A stretch of DNA of 64,000 nucleotides, taken from assembly GCA_032433765.1 (NCBI GenBank), contig JAVIAB010000059.1, positions 58,418,103 to 58,482,102 on the forward strand, read 5' to 3'. Origin of the DNA: Megaustenia siamemsis. Taxonomy: Eukaryota; Mollusca; Gastropoda; Stylommatophora; Ariophantidae. The position numbers and the translations under genes were made by a program. Below the pieces are notes generated by a model. That model was not told the DNA's origin. It did no database searches and saw nothing but the letters and a program-made list of their open reading frames with translations. Position 1 is the stretch's first letter. Each line of letters starts with the position of its first letter. Below are positions 43,095 through 53,158 of this stretch, in pieces.

Positions 43095-43478
43095 ATCGCC
43101 ATCATGCAACATAAAAATAAACAGGACAAATATGAAACAAGTTCAACATTTCAAATACTTGGGCACAATAATAACATCAGATGGAAGATGCACCACAGAA
43201 ATAACAAGCAGAATAGCTTACGCCAAAATAGCATTTCAGAAAATGAAAAACGTTTTATGCAACACATCTATGTCAATAGGAAATAGAAAGAGAGTTCATC
43301 GGTGCTATATAGAGCCAATTCTGACCTATTGAATCGAATCATGAAGAGTAAACAAACAAATGAAAAAACGATTAGAGGCCACAGAGATGGGATTTCTCAG
43401 AAGAATGTTGAAAGTTCCATGGACAGCTAAAAAGACCAATGAGGAAGTTCTCAAAGAGGCCAACACAAAAAGGGAGCG
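43095..43478 (+). mobile_element. LINE family A, left piece
   Basis: MKQVQHFKYLGTIITSDGRC, SRIAYAKIAFQKMKNVLCN, HRCYIEPILTY and FLRRMLKVPWTAKKTNEEV, with a stop after ILTY. It is interrupted at AACACAAAAAGGGAGC. The continuation is at 44226. Confidence 0.88.
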
Positions 43479-43765
43479 GGGGACTGGCTGGTCTCGATGC
43501 AAGACGCCGGCCTCGAGACAGAGAGGTTGTGGGTTCAAATTCTGGCTACACCGGTTGGGATTTGTATTTATGATTTCTCTCTGCGGCAACTGGTCTCAGC
43601 AGCAAGGCCCGGCTTGAAACGTCAATTACTCAAGGACAGAAAAAATTTGAGTACCTCCGAAGATGGAGTTATCCGCCTTCAGTGCGTCAAGGGACCCGTG
43701 TGCACACGGTTGACAGGGAAAAAACGGATTAACACAAAATTCAGTTCCTAGTCTCTAGGTAAAAA
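43479..43765 (+). mobile_element. SINE family 2
   Basis: GGGGGACTGGCTGGTCTCGA head, GGTTGTGGGTTCAAATTC, body to AATTCAGTTCCTAGTCTCTAGG. Inserted in LINE A together with repeat G. Confidence 0.87.
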
Positions 43766-43785
43766 GATTGGTTATGGACCAAATA

Positions 43786-44215
43786 TTTGGTTATGGAAGG
43801 CCCCGGTATCACTGCAAGCGAATTAAAATCCATAATTGCTCAGCCGCCCGTGCCAGCGTAATCATCCGAATTAATATCTCATCTCCCAAACAAAGAAAGG
43901 TAACTGTAGTCCCCATCGTTGCTGTTTCAGCACACGCCAAAAGACATAAGGCATAAGGCGAAACTGCGCAGAAAGTGAACACAAGCCAACTGTTCCCTGT
44001 CATACGATATCATCATTCATCGTAAACAATTGGATTATCGAAACATGATCAAAACGGATGAGACACACAGCTCACGGTGTGCACAGAGCACTTAACTCAG
44101 TAGCTCCTGCAACAAGCCGGACTTAGAATATGAGGAAACTGCAACAAGGAACATTTTTCATGTTCCCGCCGCCTATCCACCATATACCGGAAGTTCCATA
44201 TAAATATATATAAAT
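43786..44215 (+). repeat. Dispersed repeat G, longest copy
   Basis: GGTTATGGAAGGCCCCGGTA to CCGCCTATCCACCATATACC. Contains a small local duplication (GGCATAAGGC). The far end matches the start of the minus-strand copy at 57075. Confidence 0.85.
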
Positions 44216-44225
44216 ATATATATAA

Positions 44226-44502
44226 ATTAAAAAAAGCAATTCCTAAAAACATCAGAAAAACAGAGTCAACATTTTTCGGGCACATCTTGAGAAGAATAAA
44301 GTTAGAATTCTTGGTTACAACTGGCAAAATACAGTGAAAGAGAGAGCACCGATGACAAAGAGATATGATATTGATACTAATTAGCTTGGTGTCCAGACAT
44401 GGAAAACAGTCAAGAACAGAACTGATACGATGCGTGGTGGATAGAAGATTGTGGAAGGACATGATCGCCTACGCTAACCGGTATGGCACTTGATGATGAT
44501 AG
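44226..44502 (+). mobile_element. LINE family A, right piece
   Basis: AATTCCTAAAAACATCAGAA..., CATTTTTCGGGCACATC, LWKDMIAYANRYGT codons, tail GGCACTTGATGATGATAGG. It continues the copy broken at 43478, with about ten bases of similar sequence at both break points (AAAAAGGGAGC/AAAAAAAGCAATTC). Confidence 0.85.
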
Positions 44503-44702
44503 GAATTGGCGTGGACCTTCAACGCTATGTCCGGTTTGTCATCCTTCATTATGTCCCTGTATAGCAGAAATTAATCGCTGAAAAAGAAGCTCATTGAATA
44601 ATCATCCCTCTCTAGATGCCCCAAATCTGCTCACACTGTTCAAACACTATATAACAAATATATTTGTTATATGTCCATTTATTCTTTATTTTATACTACC
44701 AG
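44503..44702 (+). promoter_or_regulatory. 5' region and splice acceptor of transporter gene 2
   Basis: A pyrimidine-rich stretch ending ACTACCAG at 44702 is followed by ATTGACAAGATC, homologous to gene 1 at 20971-20990. The upstream untranslated exon was not found. The palindrome-like ATAACAAATATATTTGTTAT lies at 44651-44670. Confidence 0.5.
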
Positions 44703-44774
44703 ATTGACAAGATCTTTGCAGTCAAGTGGATCGTATCACAGAAGTGTGTGTGTGTTTAGACGGACTGAATAATA

Positions 44775-46266
44775 ATGGCGCATTCAAATGTCATTCCAAA
44801 GAGGGCAGGTCTAAAGAAACCACCACTCCCAGTGGACAGAGGGTGGGCGTGGCTGATCATGCTTGGTGCTTCTGCCCTTATGATGTTGGGCTGGACATTT
44901 AGTCGGGCGATATCGATTCTTCTACCATCTATCCTGGACCGATACCAAGCACCGGCTGCAGTGACTACTTGAGCATTTGGAATCTCCGATATTTCTTGGG
45001 CTGTTATAAATATATTGATCCCCACAGTTCTATTGCCACGGTTCAGTGTCAGAAGTTTAGCTTTAGTCGGCTCTATCGCTCACACTCTGGGTGTCATTGC
45101 ACTAGCTTACTCGCCAAATATAATTACGTTTAACTGCATCTTCGGAGTGACAGGAACTGGCGGTGGACTCATGATAGTTACATCTTTAATCCACCTTGGT
45201 CACTTCTTTAAGAAACGTTTATCCTTCGCCAGTGCGTTTGCTTCTGCAGGGGGCAGCGCGTCGGCTGTGTTCGTTCCCATGTTGACTCAAAAACTGCTGG
45301 ACATCTACGGTCTTCAGGGGACCTTGCTAATTATCGGCGGTATTTGTTTCAATTGTGTAGCTGCCTCCATGCTACTAAGACCGCTCTCAATGTATGATCA
45401 TGTCGAGGATGTGAAGGAACCAAACGGAAATGTTGCGACAGACTTAGAATTGTCCGACTTCAGCAATATCCAGAAGCAGAATGGAAATTTGACTTACAAC
45501 GAATGTGATGAAGACGACATTAATGAAAAATCAAAGTTTCTAGATAATGTCGACGATAAAAATAAACAAATAAAGGAGCTATGTTGTTCACGTGATCACA
45601 AAATAACAGGAAGAACTCACGTAGTCAATGACAACATAACACATGAGGAAATGGACGGCATTCAAGAAACAACAAAACTGATTTCTGAATATGAACCAGA
45701 ACTATCTGATCAGCATAAAAAGAATGACAACGAACTAAAGGAAATACCTTCCTTGTTTCCAGAGACAACATCAGATAACACAGACTGTAACAAAACAAGA
45801 CGTGACGACCTAAACAATAAAAACATTGATTTCTCCAGTAATGACGTTGCTGCTTCCAACTACGATGTCTGTTCTAATAGTAGCAGCAGTAAACATTTTC
45901 TTACAGCAAGGGGCTGTATACAAACATCTAGCAGCTCTCAGGAGCTTAAATCTACTTCTGACATTAACCCAGAGCTCTTCTCTGGAGAAAAACACAAACT
46001 ATCGCTAGAGCACAACTTCAATCAGTCGTATCCAAGCAAAGAATCTAATATTGTAGTCAATGATGCTAATGCACCAGCAGGCCTATGTCGGGGTATTCGT
46101 AAGATGAAAGAATATATTCGATCGTCTGTTCTCTTAAATCCAGTGGCAGTGTTGTTGATCTTAGCCTGTGGGATCAGCAACCCAGGTGGAGCCTTGTACG
46201 TCCCCGTTTTAGGTCTGGAGAATGGACTTACCCCTGAGGAGGTGCCTTGGATGGTAACTATTATTG
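44775..46266 (+). pseudogene. Monocarboxylate transporter-like gene 2, main coding exon with a stop codon
   Basis: Paralogue of gene 1 with the same start context and design: VDRGWAWLIMLGASALMMLG (TM1), FFKKRLSFASAFASAGG, a long variable loop (about 210-440) and VAVLLILACGISNPGGALYV. Codon 66 is TGA (44970-44972) where gene 1 has CTA (Leu). Translation would stop in the TM1-TM2 region, although the frame is then open for over 430 codons to the donor ATTG|GTGAGG at 46267 (phase 1, same as gene 1). Either an early pseudogene, a polymorphic null, a sequencing error, or an RNA-level bypass. The loop is much more diverged from gene 1 than the membrane segments, the pattern expected of selection acting on protein. 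Confidence 0.9.
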
Positions 46267-46328
46267 GTGAGGGATATTTGTCTGTGTATATGTACATGTG
46301 CGTCCAAATGTGTGTGCGTTTGTATGTA

Positions 46329-46330
46329 TA

Positions 46331-46382
<52 letters not shown>

Positions 46383-46425
46383 TGTATGTATGTATGTATG
46401 TATGTATGTATGTATGTATGTATAG
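46329..46425. repeat. (TA)n(GTAT)n microsatellite
   Basis: TATATATA followed by about 17 GTAT units, a short distance inside the intron. Confidence 0.95.
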
Positions 46426-47035
46426 TACTTTGCACACGACAAAACTGCAGTTTTCCTGCTAAATATGTTGAAATCTATTTAAATTTGCACGTTCTGCTCC
46501 CATATTTGTACTCCACTTAAGCGAATAAGTGTTCCATATTTTTTTTTAAAGGGCCATTAACTTTTCCCCCAATGGCCAATGAAAACGTGTAGGAAACAGT
46601 ACACGACCAAGAAAGAAAGCCCTACAGTTTCATCCAACAGTTTCATCCAACATTTTCATTTGTTACTGTCAACCACGATGCAAAGGCGGTTGACAGCAAC
46701 AGAGCAGGAGGATGTCAGCAACTCATAGCTGATGGTTTGCGCTAGGATCGTGAACCAGAACCATCCATACACTACTCCACTTCTTCGCGGTGCCTCTATA
46801 AATAGACTAACCGATTTAGTGTGACCAAGAGAGTAGTCATCGAAGTGGGAAAGCAACTCGGTACTCAAAAATGACGAGCTGAAGTCGGATGTATGGGACA
46901 AGAAAGGTGCAAATATCACAGTTCTACTGCAAAACTCAACACAACTTATACACGCTAACCTAACTTTCTGTTAAGGGCGGGTGACGAAGAGATCAAGCTA
47001 TTTATTTAGTAGTCATTGGATGAATCGCAGAAATA
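46426..47035. other. No gene seen
   Basis: Intronic, unique-looking. Confidence 0.5.
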
Positions 47036-47095
47036 AAAAAAAAGAAAGAAAGGAAGAAAGAAAGAAAGATAGAAGGAGAGAAAGAAGAGTATATG
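47036..47095. repeat. GAAA-rich microsatellite
   Basis: AAAGAAAGGAAGAAAGAAAG words, purine-only for about 50 bases. Confidence 0.9.
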
Positions 47096-47312
47096 TAAGT
47101 AAAATATATGTACTAGAGTAAACACGTATGACGGTATACAAATATAAAGTAGCTGCGGTATTGTACTAGTAAGGGGTCATACTAAAGGAACACCTGCCAC
47201 TCATGTAGGCCAGTTACTCCGATGGGTGAACACTTCAACAAGACGATAACAGAAAGCACACAGCACATACCAAGAAAGAATAGATGCAGGAGAATAAAGT
47301 CAAAGTAATGAA

Positions 47313-47577
47313 GTAAGTAAAAGAAAAGTAAAGTGCCCAGTCATGCCAAGTGGCGTTTAGAGTATATGGTGTTAGTGACCATAATTTGTATAGACCTTCG
47401 ACAAAATGATTTTTGGAGAAATGTGGTCAGTATTACGCCCAAGCCGCTTTACTTTACCAGAAAAAAATCCGGTACCCATTTAAGGCTGGGTGAACTCGGA
47501 AGCCATTGTTTAGGATCGAACCATACCTCTTGTCCTTTGTAGTCCAGTTCACTAACCACTGAGTTATCGCGGTTCCC
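47313..47577 (-). mobile_element. SINE family 1 with 11-bp target duplication
   Basis: Flanked by AAAGTAATGAA at 47302-47312 and 47578-47588. Head complement GAGTTATCGCGGTTCCC, B-box region altered (GGATCGAACCATACC). Confidence 0.93.
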
Positions 47578-47694
47578 AAAGTAATGAAATCGTTTAAAAG
47601 AATTAAATGAGATTGAGTGTGTCAAAAACACAGCGAAGAAATCTCTATAAAAATTTACAAAAAACCAATTTAATGTCCGTTGACATAACAAAAA

Positions 47695-47877
47695 CGAAAA
47701 ACAAAAATCATCATCAACAGTGAAAAACTTGAAAGTAACATAACAAACTATGAATTTTTGGGAACTGAATTAACTAACAATAGAGAACTGCAAGAAAGAG
47801 ATCTAAAGAAGATCACCAAAAGCAATACAAACATTCAATAACATATGGTGCAATACCAGCAAGGCAGTACAATTAAA
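47695..47877 (+). mobile_element. LINE family J, left part (host)
   Basis: Codons KIIINSEKLESNITNYEFLG, TELTNNRELQERDLKKITKS. Continues at 48773 after the LINE E insertion. Confidence 0.65.
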
Positions 47878-48760
47878 GACCATTTGGAGGACCTCGACTT
47901 TGCTGATGACATAGTTCTCATCAGCAGTCAGATAAAAACGATGCAGGAAAATACAAATGAACTATCATCAATAGTCAGCAAAATTGGGCTAGAGATCAAT
48001 CATGAAAAGACTAAAGTCATGAAAAGTTTAATTCCAGCAGGTGGCAAAATATACATGGAAAACAAACCAGTAGAAGAGATCGATCACTTTATCTATCTTG
48101 GAAGTGACATTGATCGAGAAGGGGATACAAGTAAAGAAATTAGAATCAGAATGGCTAAAGCAGCAATGTCTTTCAGAAGCCTTGAAAAGTTGTGGAAATC
48201 AAAACTCATCAGCACAAACACAAAACTTAGGCTATTCAAATCAAATGTTCTATCAACTCTTACGTATGCGTGTGAAAGCTGGAAAACAACAAGAGATATA
48301 GAAACAAAGTTGAACGCATTCGAAAATAAATGTCTAAGGAAAATACTTGGTATAGCGTGGAACGAATTCAAAACAAACGAGGAAATTAGAGAAATCGCCA
48401 ATCAACCACTAATATCTTCAGTAATAAAGAAAAGACGATGGTCATATGTTGGACATGTGATGAGAAGAGATAATAACCGAATAGCAAAGCAAGCCCTCAT
48501 ATGGGAAACAACAGGTAAGAGAAAAAGAGGAAGACACAGGGAGACACTGAGAAGAACATTGATGAGAGAGGCAAGAGCAGCAGAAATCGGCTCCCTCAAT
48601 GAGATAGAGCTGCTTGCACAGAACAAAGACAGATGGCGAGATTTGATAAAATATCTTTAAAAGAAAACTGCTAGAACAAAAAATTCAGATAGGAGAAGGT
48701 GTATCTTGGTCTACGCCCTATGGGCCGGTTACGGCTCGAAAGGTCAATAGATAGATAGAT
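47878..48760 (+). mobile_element. LINE family E, 5'-truncated but open
   Basis: Flanked by AGTACAATTAAA at 47866-47877 and 48761-48772. Continuous frame to TAA at 48658-48660: DHLEDLDFADDIVLISSQIK (RT catalytic box FADD), YLGSDIDREGDTSKEIRIRM, TYACESWKTTRDIE, LRKILGIAWNEFKTNEEI, WSYVGHVMRRDNNRIAKQAL and DRWRDLIKYL. About 100 bp of 3' UTR follows, ending AATAGATAGATAGATAG. The first 11 codons of the long ORF (from 47845) are host LINE J. With no stops in 260 codons this is one of the youngest insertions here. Confidence 0.95.
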
Positions 48761-48772
48761 AGTACAATTAAA

Positions 48773-48905
48773 ATCCCTTATCGCCTGGGTCTTCCCGATA
48801 ACAACACATGGTCGTGAATCACAGACAATCTCGCAAATAGCAAGGAAGAAAATTGATTCATTCGAAAGAAAATGTAGAAAAATCACGAAGATAAATATAT
48901 ATACT
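48773..48905 (+). mobile_element. LINE family J, right part (host)
   Basis: Reads SLIAWVFPITTHGRESQTIS, QIARKKIDSFERKCRKITKI in frame after the target duplication. Confidence 0.7.
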
Positions 48906-49142
48906 GGACAGTGTCTTGTTTCTTCTGATGTATCATTGTTTGTTTGTTGTAGCCCCCATTTGAAGACATTACTATGGAAATGTTGGTTCTGTTTTCATAG
49001 ATGAAATATATTGGTAGTCTTTAATTGCATCCAATTCAACATTGCCTCGACCCTGCATGGTTATCTATGTGTAATCCTATCAGACGCAACAAGTACACAT
49101 CACAATCGGGGATGATATATAAGATGACCCTGATAATCCTGT
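48906..49142. other. No gene seen
   Basis: Intronic, unrecognised. Confidence 0.5.
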
Positions 49143-49345
49143 AATCTTCTTCTTCTTTCCTTCCTCATTGCCTCTCAGCGCCGAGGAGAGATATAAATTG
49201 ATGTCTTTTTGCTGTTCAGTTTGCCTCTGCTGCCGATATGTTTCCGTGTGTTTCTAATACTCAATCTATCCATCTTTTTTTGTGATCGGCCCTTGGGTCT
49301 GGTGTTCTCCGCAACGTTTATTGAAGACTCGTTACAGACTAATCA
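49143..49345 (-). mobile_element. LINE family F, 3' end
   Basis: TCTTCTTCTTTCCTTCCTCA, CAGCGCCGAGGAGAGATATA and TGATCGGCCCTTGGGTCTGG are the complement of the copies at 32736-33165. Confidence 0.75.
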
Positions 49346-49465
49346 GTTGTAGAAGTGACAGCGTATCATATTATGTTGCATGAGAGCTGACCACTGAGGA
49401 CCTCTGAGTCACCCCAATCGTTGTAGTGTCCCACAAAATGGGAGTCCACGTGGTGTGAGAATAAA

Positions 49466-49965
49466 GACCCAGAACATGATTTTTCTTTCAGTCACACTGA
49501 CCTGCGACACAAAACATGATTTTCCTTTGAGTCGCAATGACTCGCGACACAAAACATGATTTTCCTTTGAGTCGCAATGACTCGCGACACAAAACATGAT
49601 TTTCCTTTGAGTCGCAATGACTTGCGACACAAAACATGATTTTCCTTTGAATCGCAATGACTCGCGACACAAAACATGATTTTCCTTTGAGTCGCAATGA
49701 CTCGCGACACAAAACATGATTTTCCTTTGAGTCGCAATGACTTGCGACACAAAACATGATTTTCCTTTGAATCACAATGACTTGCGACACAAAACATGAT
49801 TTTCCTTTGAATCACAATGACTTACGACACAAAACATGATTTCCCATTGAATCACAATGACTTACGACACAAAACATGATTTTCCTTTGAGTCGCAATGA
49901 CTCGCGACACAAAACATGATTTCCCTTTCAGTCACACTGACCTGCAGCACAAAACATGACGTGCA
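49466..49965. repeat. 40-bp minisatellite, about 12 units
   Basis: Unit ACACAAAACATGATTTTCCT then TTGAGTCGCAATGACTCGCG. Terminal units on both sides carry CAGTCACACTGACCTGC. 40 is not a multiple of three, so all minus-strand frames open in turn (HVLCR/KENHVLC artefacts). Confidence 0.95.
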
Positions 49966-50232
49966 TGTGTAGAAATGAAAGCAAATCTCTTTGGCTGCAG
50001 TTAGTGTGTGGACTGAACTTTGGACCATTTTATTGGCCACATATCTCATTCACATAACATGAGCTTGAACTGACAAGAACAATGGCAATGTAAAAAAACA
50101 AATGACACATGATAATGATAGCAGTAATGGTATAAGGATGGACATGGGTGCTCGCGTTGCAATGAAGCGCAATAAAGTAGAAAATAAAATGTAGCCTTTT
50201 CTATAAATAAATAAAAATAATAAAACGGTGGC
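49966..50232. other. No gene seen
   Basis: Intronic, unrecognised; A-rich end (50170-50225). Confidence 0.5.
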
Positions 50233-50243
50233 TTGGCTGCATT

Positions 50244-50584
50244 CTAGAGAGCCGTGATAGCGCAGTGGTTAGTGAACTGGACTACAAAGAACAAGAGGTA
50301 GGGTTCGATCCCAACCGACGGCTTGCGGGTTCACCCAGCCTTTAATGGGTTGAGGATTTTTTTCTGGGAAAGTGAAGCAGCACGGGCGTAATACTAACAC
50401 ATTACCCCAAAAATCATGTGTCGAAGTCTGTAAAATTTATGGTCACTAACACCATATTCCCTATACGCCACTGGGCGTGACGGGTCACTAACACCATATT
50501 CCCTATACGCCACTTGGCGTGACAGGTAACTTACATCATATTCCCTACACGCCACTTGGCGTGACGGGGGCACTTTACTTTACT
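50244..50584 (+). mobile_element. SINE family 1 with triplicated tail
   Basis: Flanked by TTGGCTGCATT at 50233-50243 and 50585-50595. Head TAGCGCAGTGGTTAGTG (one A-box change). The tail motif CTATACGCCACTTGGCGTGA occurs three times in tandem with slight changes before the CTTTACTTTACTT end. Confidence 0.94.
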
Positions 50585-50595
50585 TTGGCTGCATT

Positions 50596-51047
50596 TTAAC
50601 AACGAGAAGAAAAAATAACTGCCAAATACATCATATTCTCTGTAGGACATGTGTAGCACATCATCTTTCTGTTCCAAACTTTGTTATCCATAAGTTATTA
50701 GGAGAAAATGAGTATAGTTGCATTATTTATTGCAATAATATCAAATGACAAACTGAAGACAGATCAGCGACTCAGTGATAAAGCAACTGTTTTGCCAGTT
50801 CTGAGCAAAGCAAATACTGTGTCCCCACCTGCTATTTTTATCTTGAAATTTGGTCTACAAAATAATATTGCGTCCTGGGCAACCGTCATGAAGGCTTGTT
50901 ATCTGTCTCACTCCACGCCCTAGTGGTTTGTTTTTATCACCAATCACTTATTGCATCATACTACCTTCCTCATACTAGTTACGTGAATTAGAAGGTCTAA
51001 TTACCAGACACCATGATCTGTAACTTCTGTTATCTATATCCCTCCAG
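50596..51047. other. Intron end, no gene
   Basis: The 71-codon ORF at 50708 has no recognised similarity. The acceptor CTATATCCCTCCAG closes the intron. Confidence 0.5.
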
Positions 51048-51499
51048 GTGTCGCTGACATAGTGGGAAAACTCGCCATTGGTTACTTCGCCGATCTGGGT
51101 TATCTCAGACCAATCAGAATCGTCTGCATGACCCAGTTCACTGTGGGCACGATGTGTCAGTTTACAATGTTCTATAAAGGCTTCGGTGCCATGGCAACGA
51201 TGGCAACCATCTTCGGACTGACCGCCGGTATCGTTCAGGCGCTTCTAACGCCTATGGTAATTGAGATGGTTGGACTTCAATACCTAGCTCAAATTACTCC
51301 AATATATTTTCTGGTCAGTGGTGTGTCAACATGCATTTTTAATATTTCCGTTGGAGTGATTCGTGATGCTACAGGCTCTTTCACAGGTGCGTTCAACTTT
51401 CTAGGAACAACGATGTTGATAAGTTTTGTCTTGCTCTTGTTGGAGCCAGTGTTTGTTCGGCGCAGAGACAAAGCTCCAGCTCAAATAATAGTTACGTGA
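51048..51499 (+). CDS. Monocarboxylate transporter-like gene 2, last exon
   Basis: Phase-1 continuation: G VADIVGKLAIGYFADLGYL..., then FGLTAGIVQALLTPMVIEMV, YLAQITPIYFLVSGVSTCIF, GVIRDATGSFTGAFNFLG and LLLLEPVFVRRRDK to TGA at 51497-51499. Fully open, supplying the final membrane helices and a short cytosolic tail. 51075-51287 is nearly identical to gene 1 (see findings). Because it is intact while the matching exon of gene 1 is not, it is also a possible alternative 3' exon for gene 1. Confidence 0.92.
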
Positions 51500-52014
51500 A
51501 AGTATCTTCACTGATAAACAGCAGTTCAGTATGAAACAAAAAAAAACCCAGTTACTAATTTGTTATAACCAAAGAGACGCTGCCATCGTCGTTTTTAAAA
51601 TAATTATTTTGTGAACTTAACATTGAATTGCAAAAGTGTTTCTTTATACTTTATGTCTAGTCAGTTCAGTTTTGCTTCCAGCCAGCTTGACTATCTGCAA
51701 TATTTACTTTTTTCATTTTAATATGGAATATATTAATGACAAATTGTATTTCTGAGGGTTTATTCCTTTGTTGTGATCTGAGAACAGGACTGCAACACTC
51801 TCAAAACGATAAGAACACAAACAGAAACAACCCGGCAAGACAAGTACAGACCTTGTATTGTTGACCCATGCTGGTCTAAATATCTAAACGCATATCAATA
51901 TGAGCTCGCTGAAGAATAAGAAGAATTTGAGGACGGATATAGCAAATTCGTAGATGGAATTGATAGGGGTAGCTAGTTTCTCCTACAAAAAAAAAAAAAA
52001 AAAAAAAACCGGTC
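51500..52014. other. 3' flank of gene 2 and repeat remnant
   Basis: The first 170 bp are homologous to the gene 1 3' flank. 51780-51960 contains phrases (TGACCCATGCTGGTCTAAAT) similar to 53130-53158 plus 53906 onward, a decayed LINE K-like 3' end. An A-run of about 22 is at 51987-52008. Confidence 0.5.
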
Positions 52015-53150
52015 CATAAAAAATCCTCATGTAACCTCCCTAAAACGAAAGACAGAAACACACACTCTTCAACCTGGAGAAGGGTGCGCACATTTGAGAG
52101 CAGAGGCAATGGCACACCACACAGCCATACAAACTCGCAACACACAAGAGATCACAGGTCCAAATTTGTCATACTCTCTGATGGTCAGTCATACATGCAA
52201 TGTCGTGCCCGAAATAGGAAAACCTCATCCAAGAAAAAAAGAACAATATATGTTGTTGTTCTTCTTTCCTTCCTCATTTGCAATTCAACGTCGGAGGGAG
52301 ATATAATTTGAGGTCCTTTGCTCTTCTGTTGTTCTCTCCTGCTGTTATGTTTCCTAGTATTTATAATATTCCATCAATCCACCCTTTTCGTTGTCGGCCC
52401 CATGGTTCTGGTGTTCTTTGGCGTTTATTGAAGGCTCGTTGTGTTGTTTCTTTGTTTATCTTTCTGCCTTATCACGTGGCTAAACCATTGTATCTGTTGT
52501 TTATATTTGTATTCCTTGGCGGTAATTATTCCTGGCTTTTTTTTTTCTCAGTTTTTCATTTCTGATCTTATCCTTCTGGCTGTTTCATGCACTTCGTCTA
52601 AATTGTTGTTAGACGAATGACAGGAAACATGTTCCGACATGGAAAAGACAGAAGTAGTTCAGCAGTGGATCCCAGCTGACTGTGGCATCCAAGGAAATGA
52701 GAAAGCATATGAACTCGAAAAAGCAGATGGGAGTCTTCAACAGTCCAATCAACTCACGAACCCCAAAGAAAAGAAGACAATTCTGGAACAACATACAAAA
52801 CAGAATGGAGGAAGTTGCATGGATAATATGAGCCAGAACATGACAGTTTAATAGATTCAGCAGACATGAACAGACTAAGATAGTTAGGTCACTGTGGCAT
52901 CTGAGCACATCTACACAAGATATCACTCAGTGACTTCGCAACACGTGACCGTGGAGCATCCAAACGAACTCCAGAACATACACTACAGGACTGCACTACG
53001 CTCAATAATAATATATAACCTTTTTTTTATATATTTTTATCCCCTAAGAACACAAATATAGCCCACAAAAACAACACTGTATGACAATAGTGGAGAACCG
53101 GTGATCACCTCATACGCACCATCTTTATTGTGACCCAAACTTGCCTAAAT
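52015..53150 (+). pseudogene. LINE family K, RNase H and C-terminal region, split by LINE F
   Basis: RNase H-like residues LRAEAMAHHTAIQTRNTQ (about 52093) lie before the LINE F insertion. QQWIPADCGIQGNEKAYELE (about 52660-52720) after it matches the RNase H pattern QWIPAHCGIxGNExAD with Asp-Cys and Tyr replacements. A Cys/His-rich end follows (about 52890-53010, frame-shifted: GHCG, CDCGASKQTPEHT-like). This is a different LINE class from A-E, which show no RNase H. Confidence 0.7.
52250..52600 (-). mobile_element. LINE family F, inserted in LINE K
   Basis: TTGTTCTTCTTTCCTTCCTC complement of the GGAAAGAAGAAGA end, CGTCGGAGGGAGATATAATT, TTTTCGTTGTCGGCCCCATGG; extends further 5' than other F copies. 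Confidence 0.75.
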
Positions 53151-53158
53151 GTCTAAAT

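Larger units (their letters stand above)
46267..51047 (+). other. Intron of transporter gene 2
   Basis: GTGAGG donor at 46267, CCCTCCAG acceptor ending at 51047. 4.8 kb with SINEs, LINEs and a 40-bp array. It shares position and phase with the gene 1 intron but none of its minisatellites. Confidence 0.88.

Noticed and set aside
49409..50049. Overlapping minus-strand ORFs with KENHVLCR repeats
   Set aside because: The 40-bp array opens all frames in turn; it is in the intron of gene 2 on the opposite strand.
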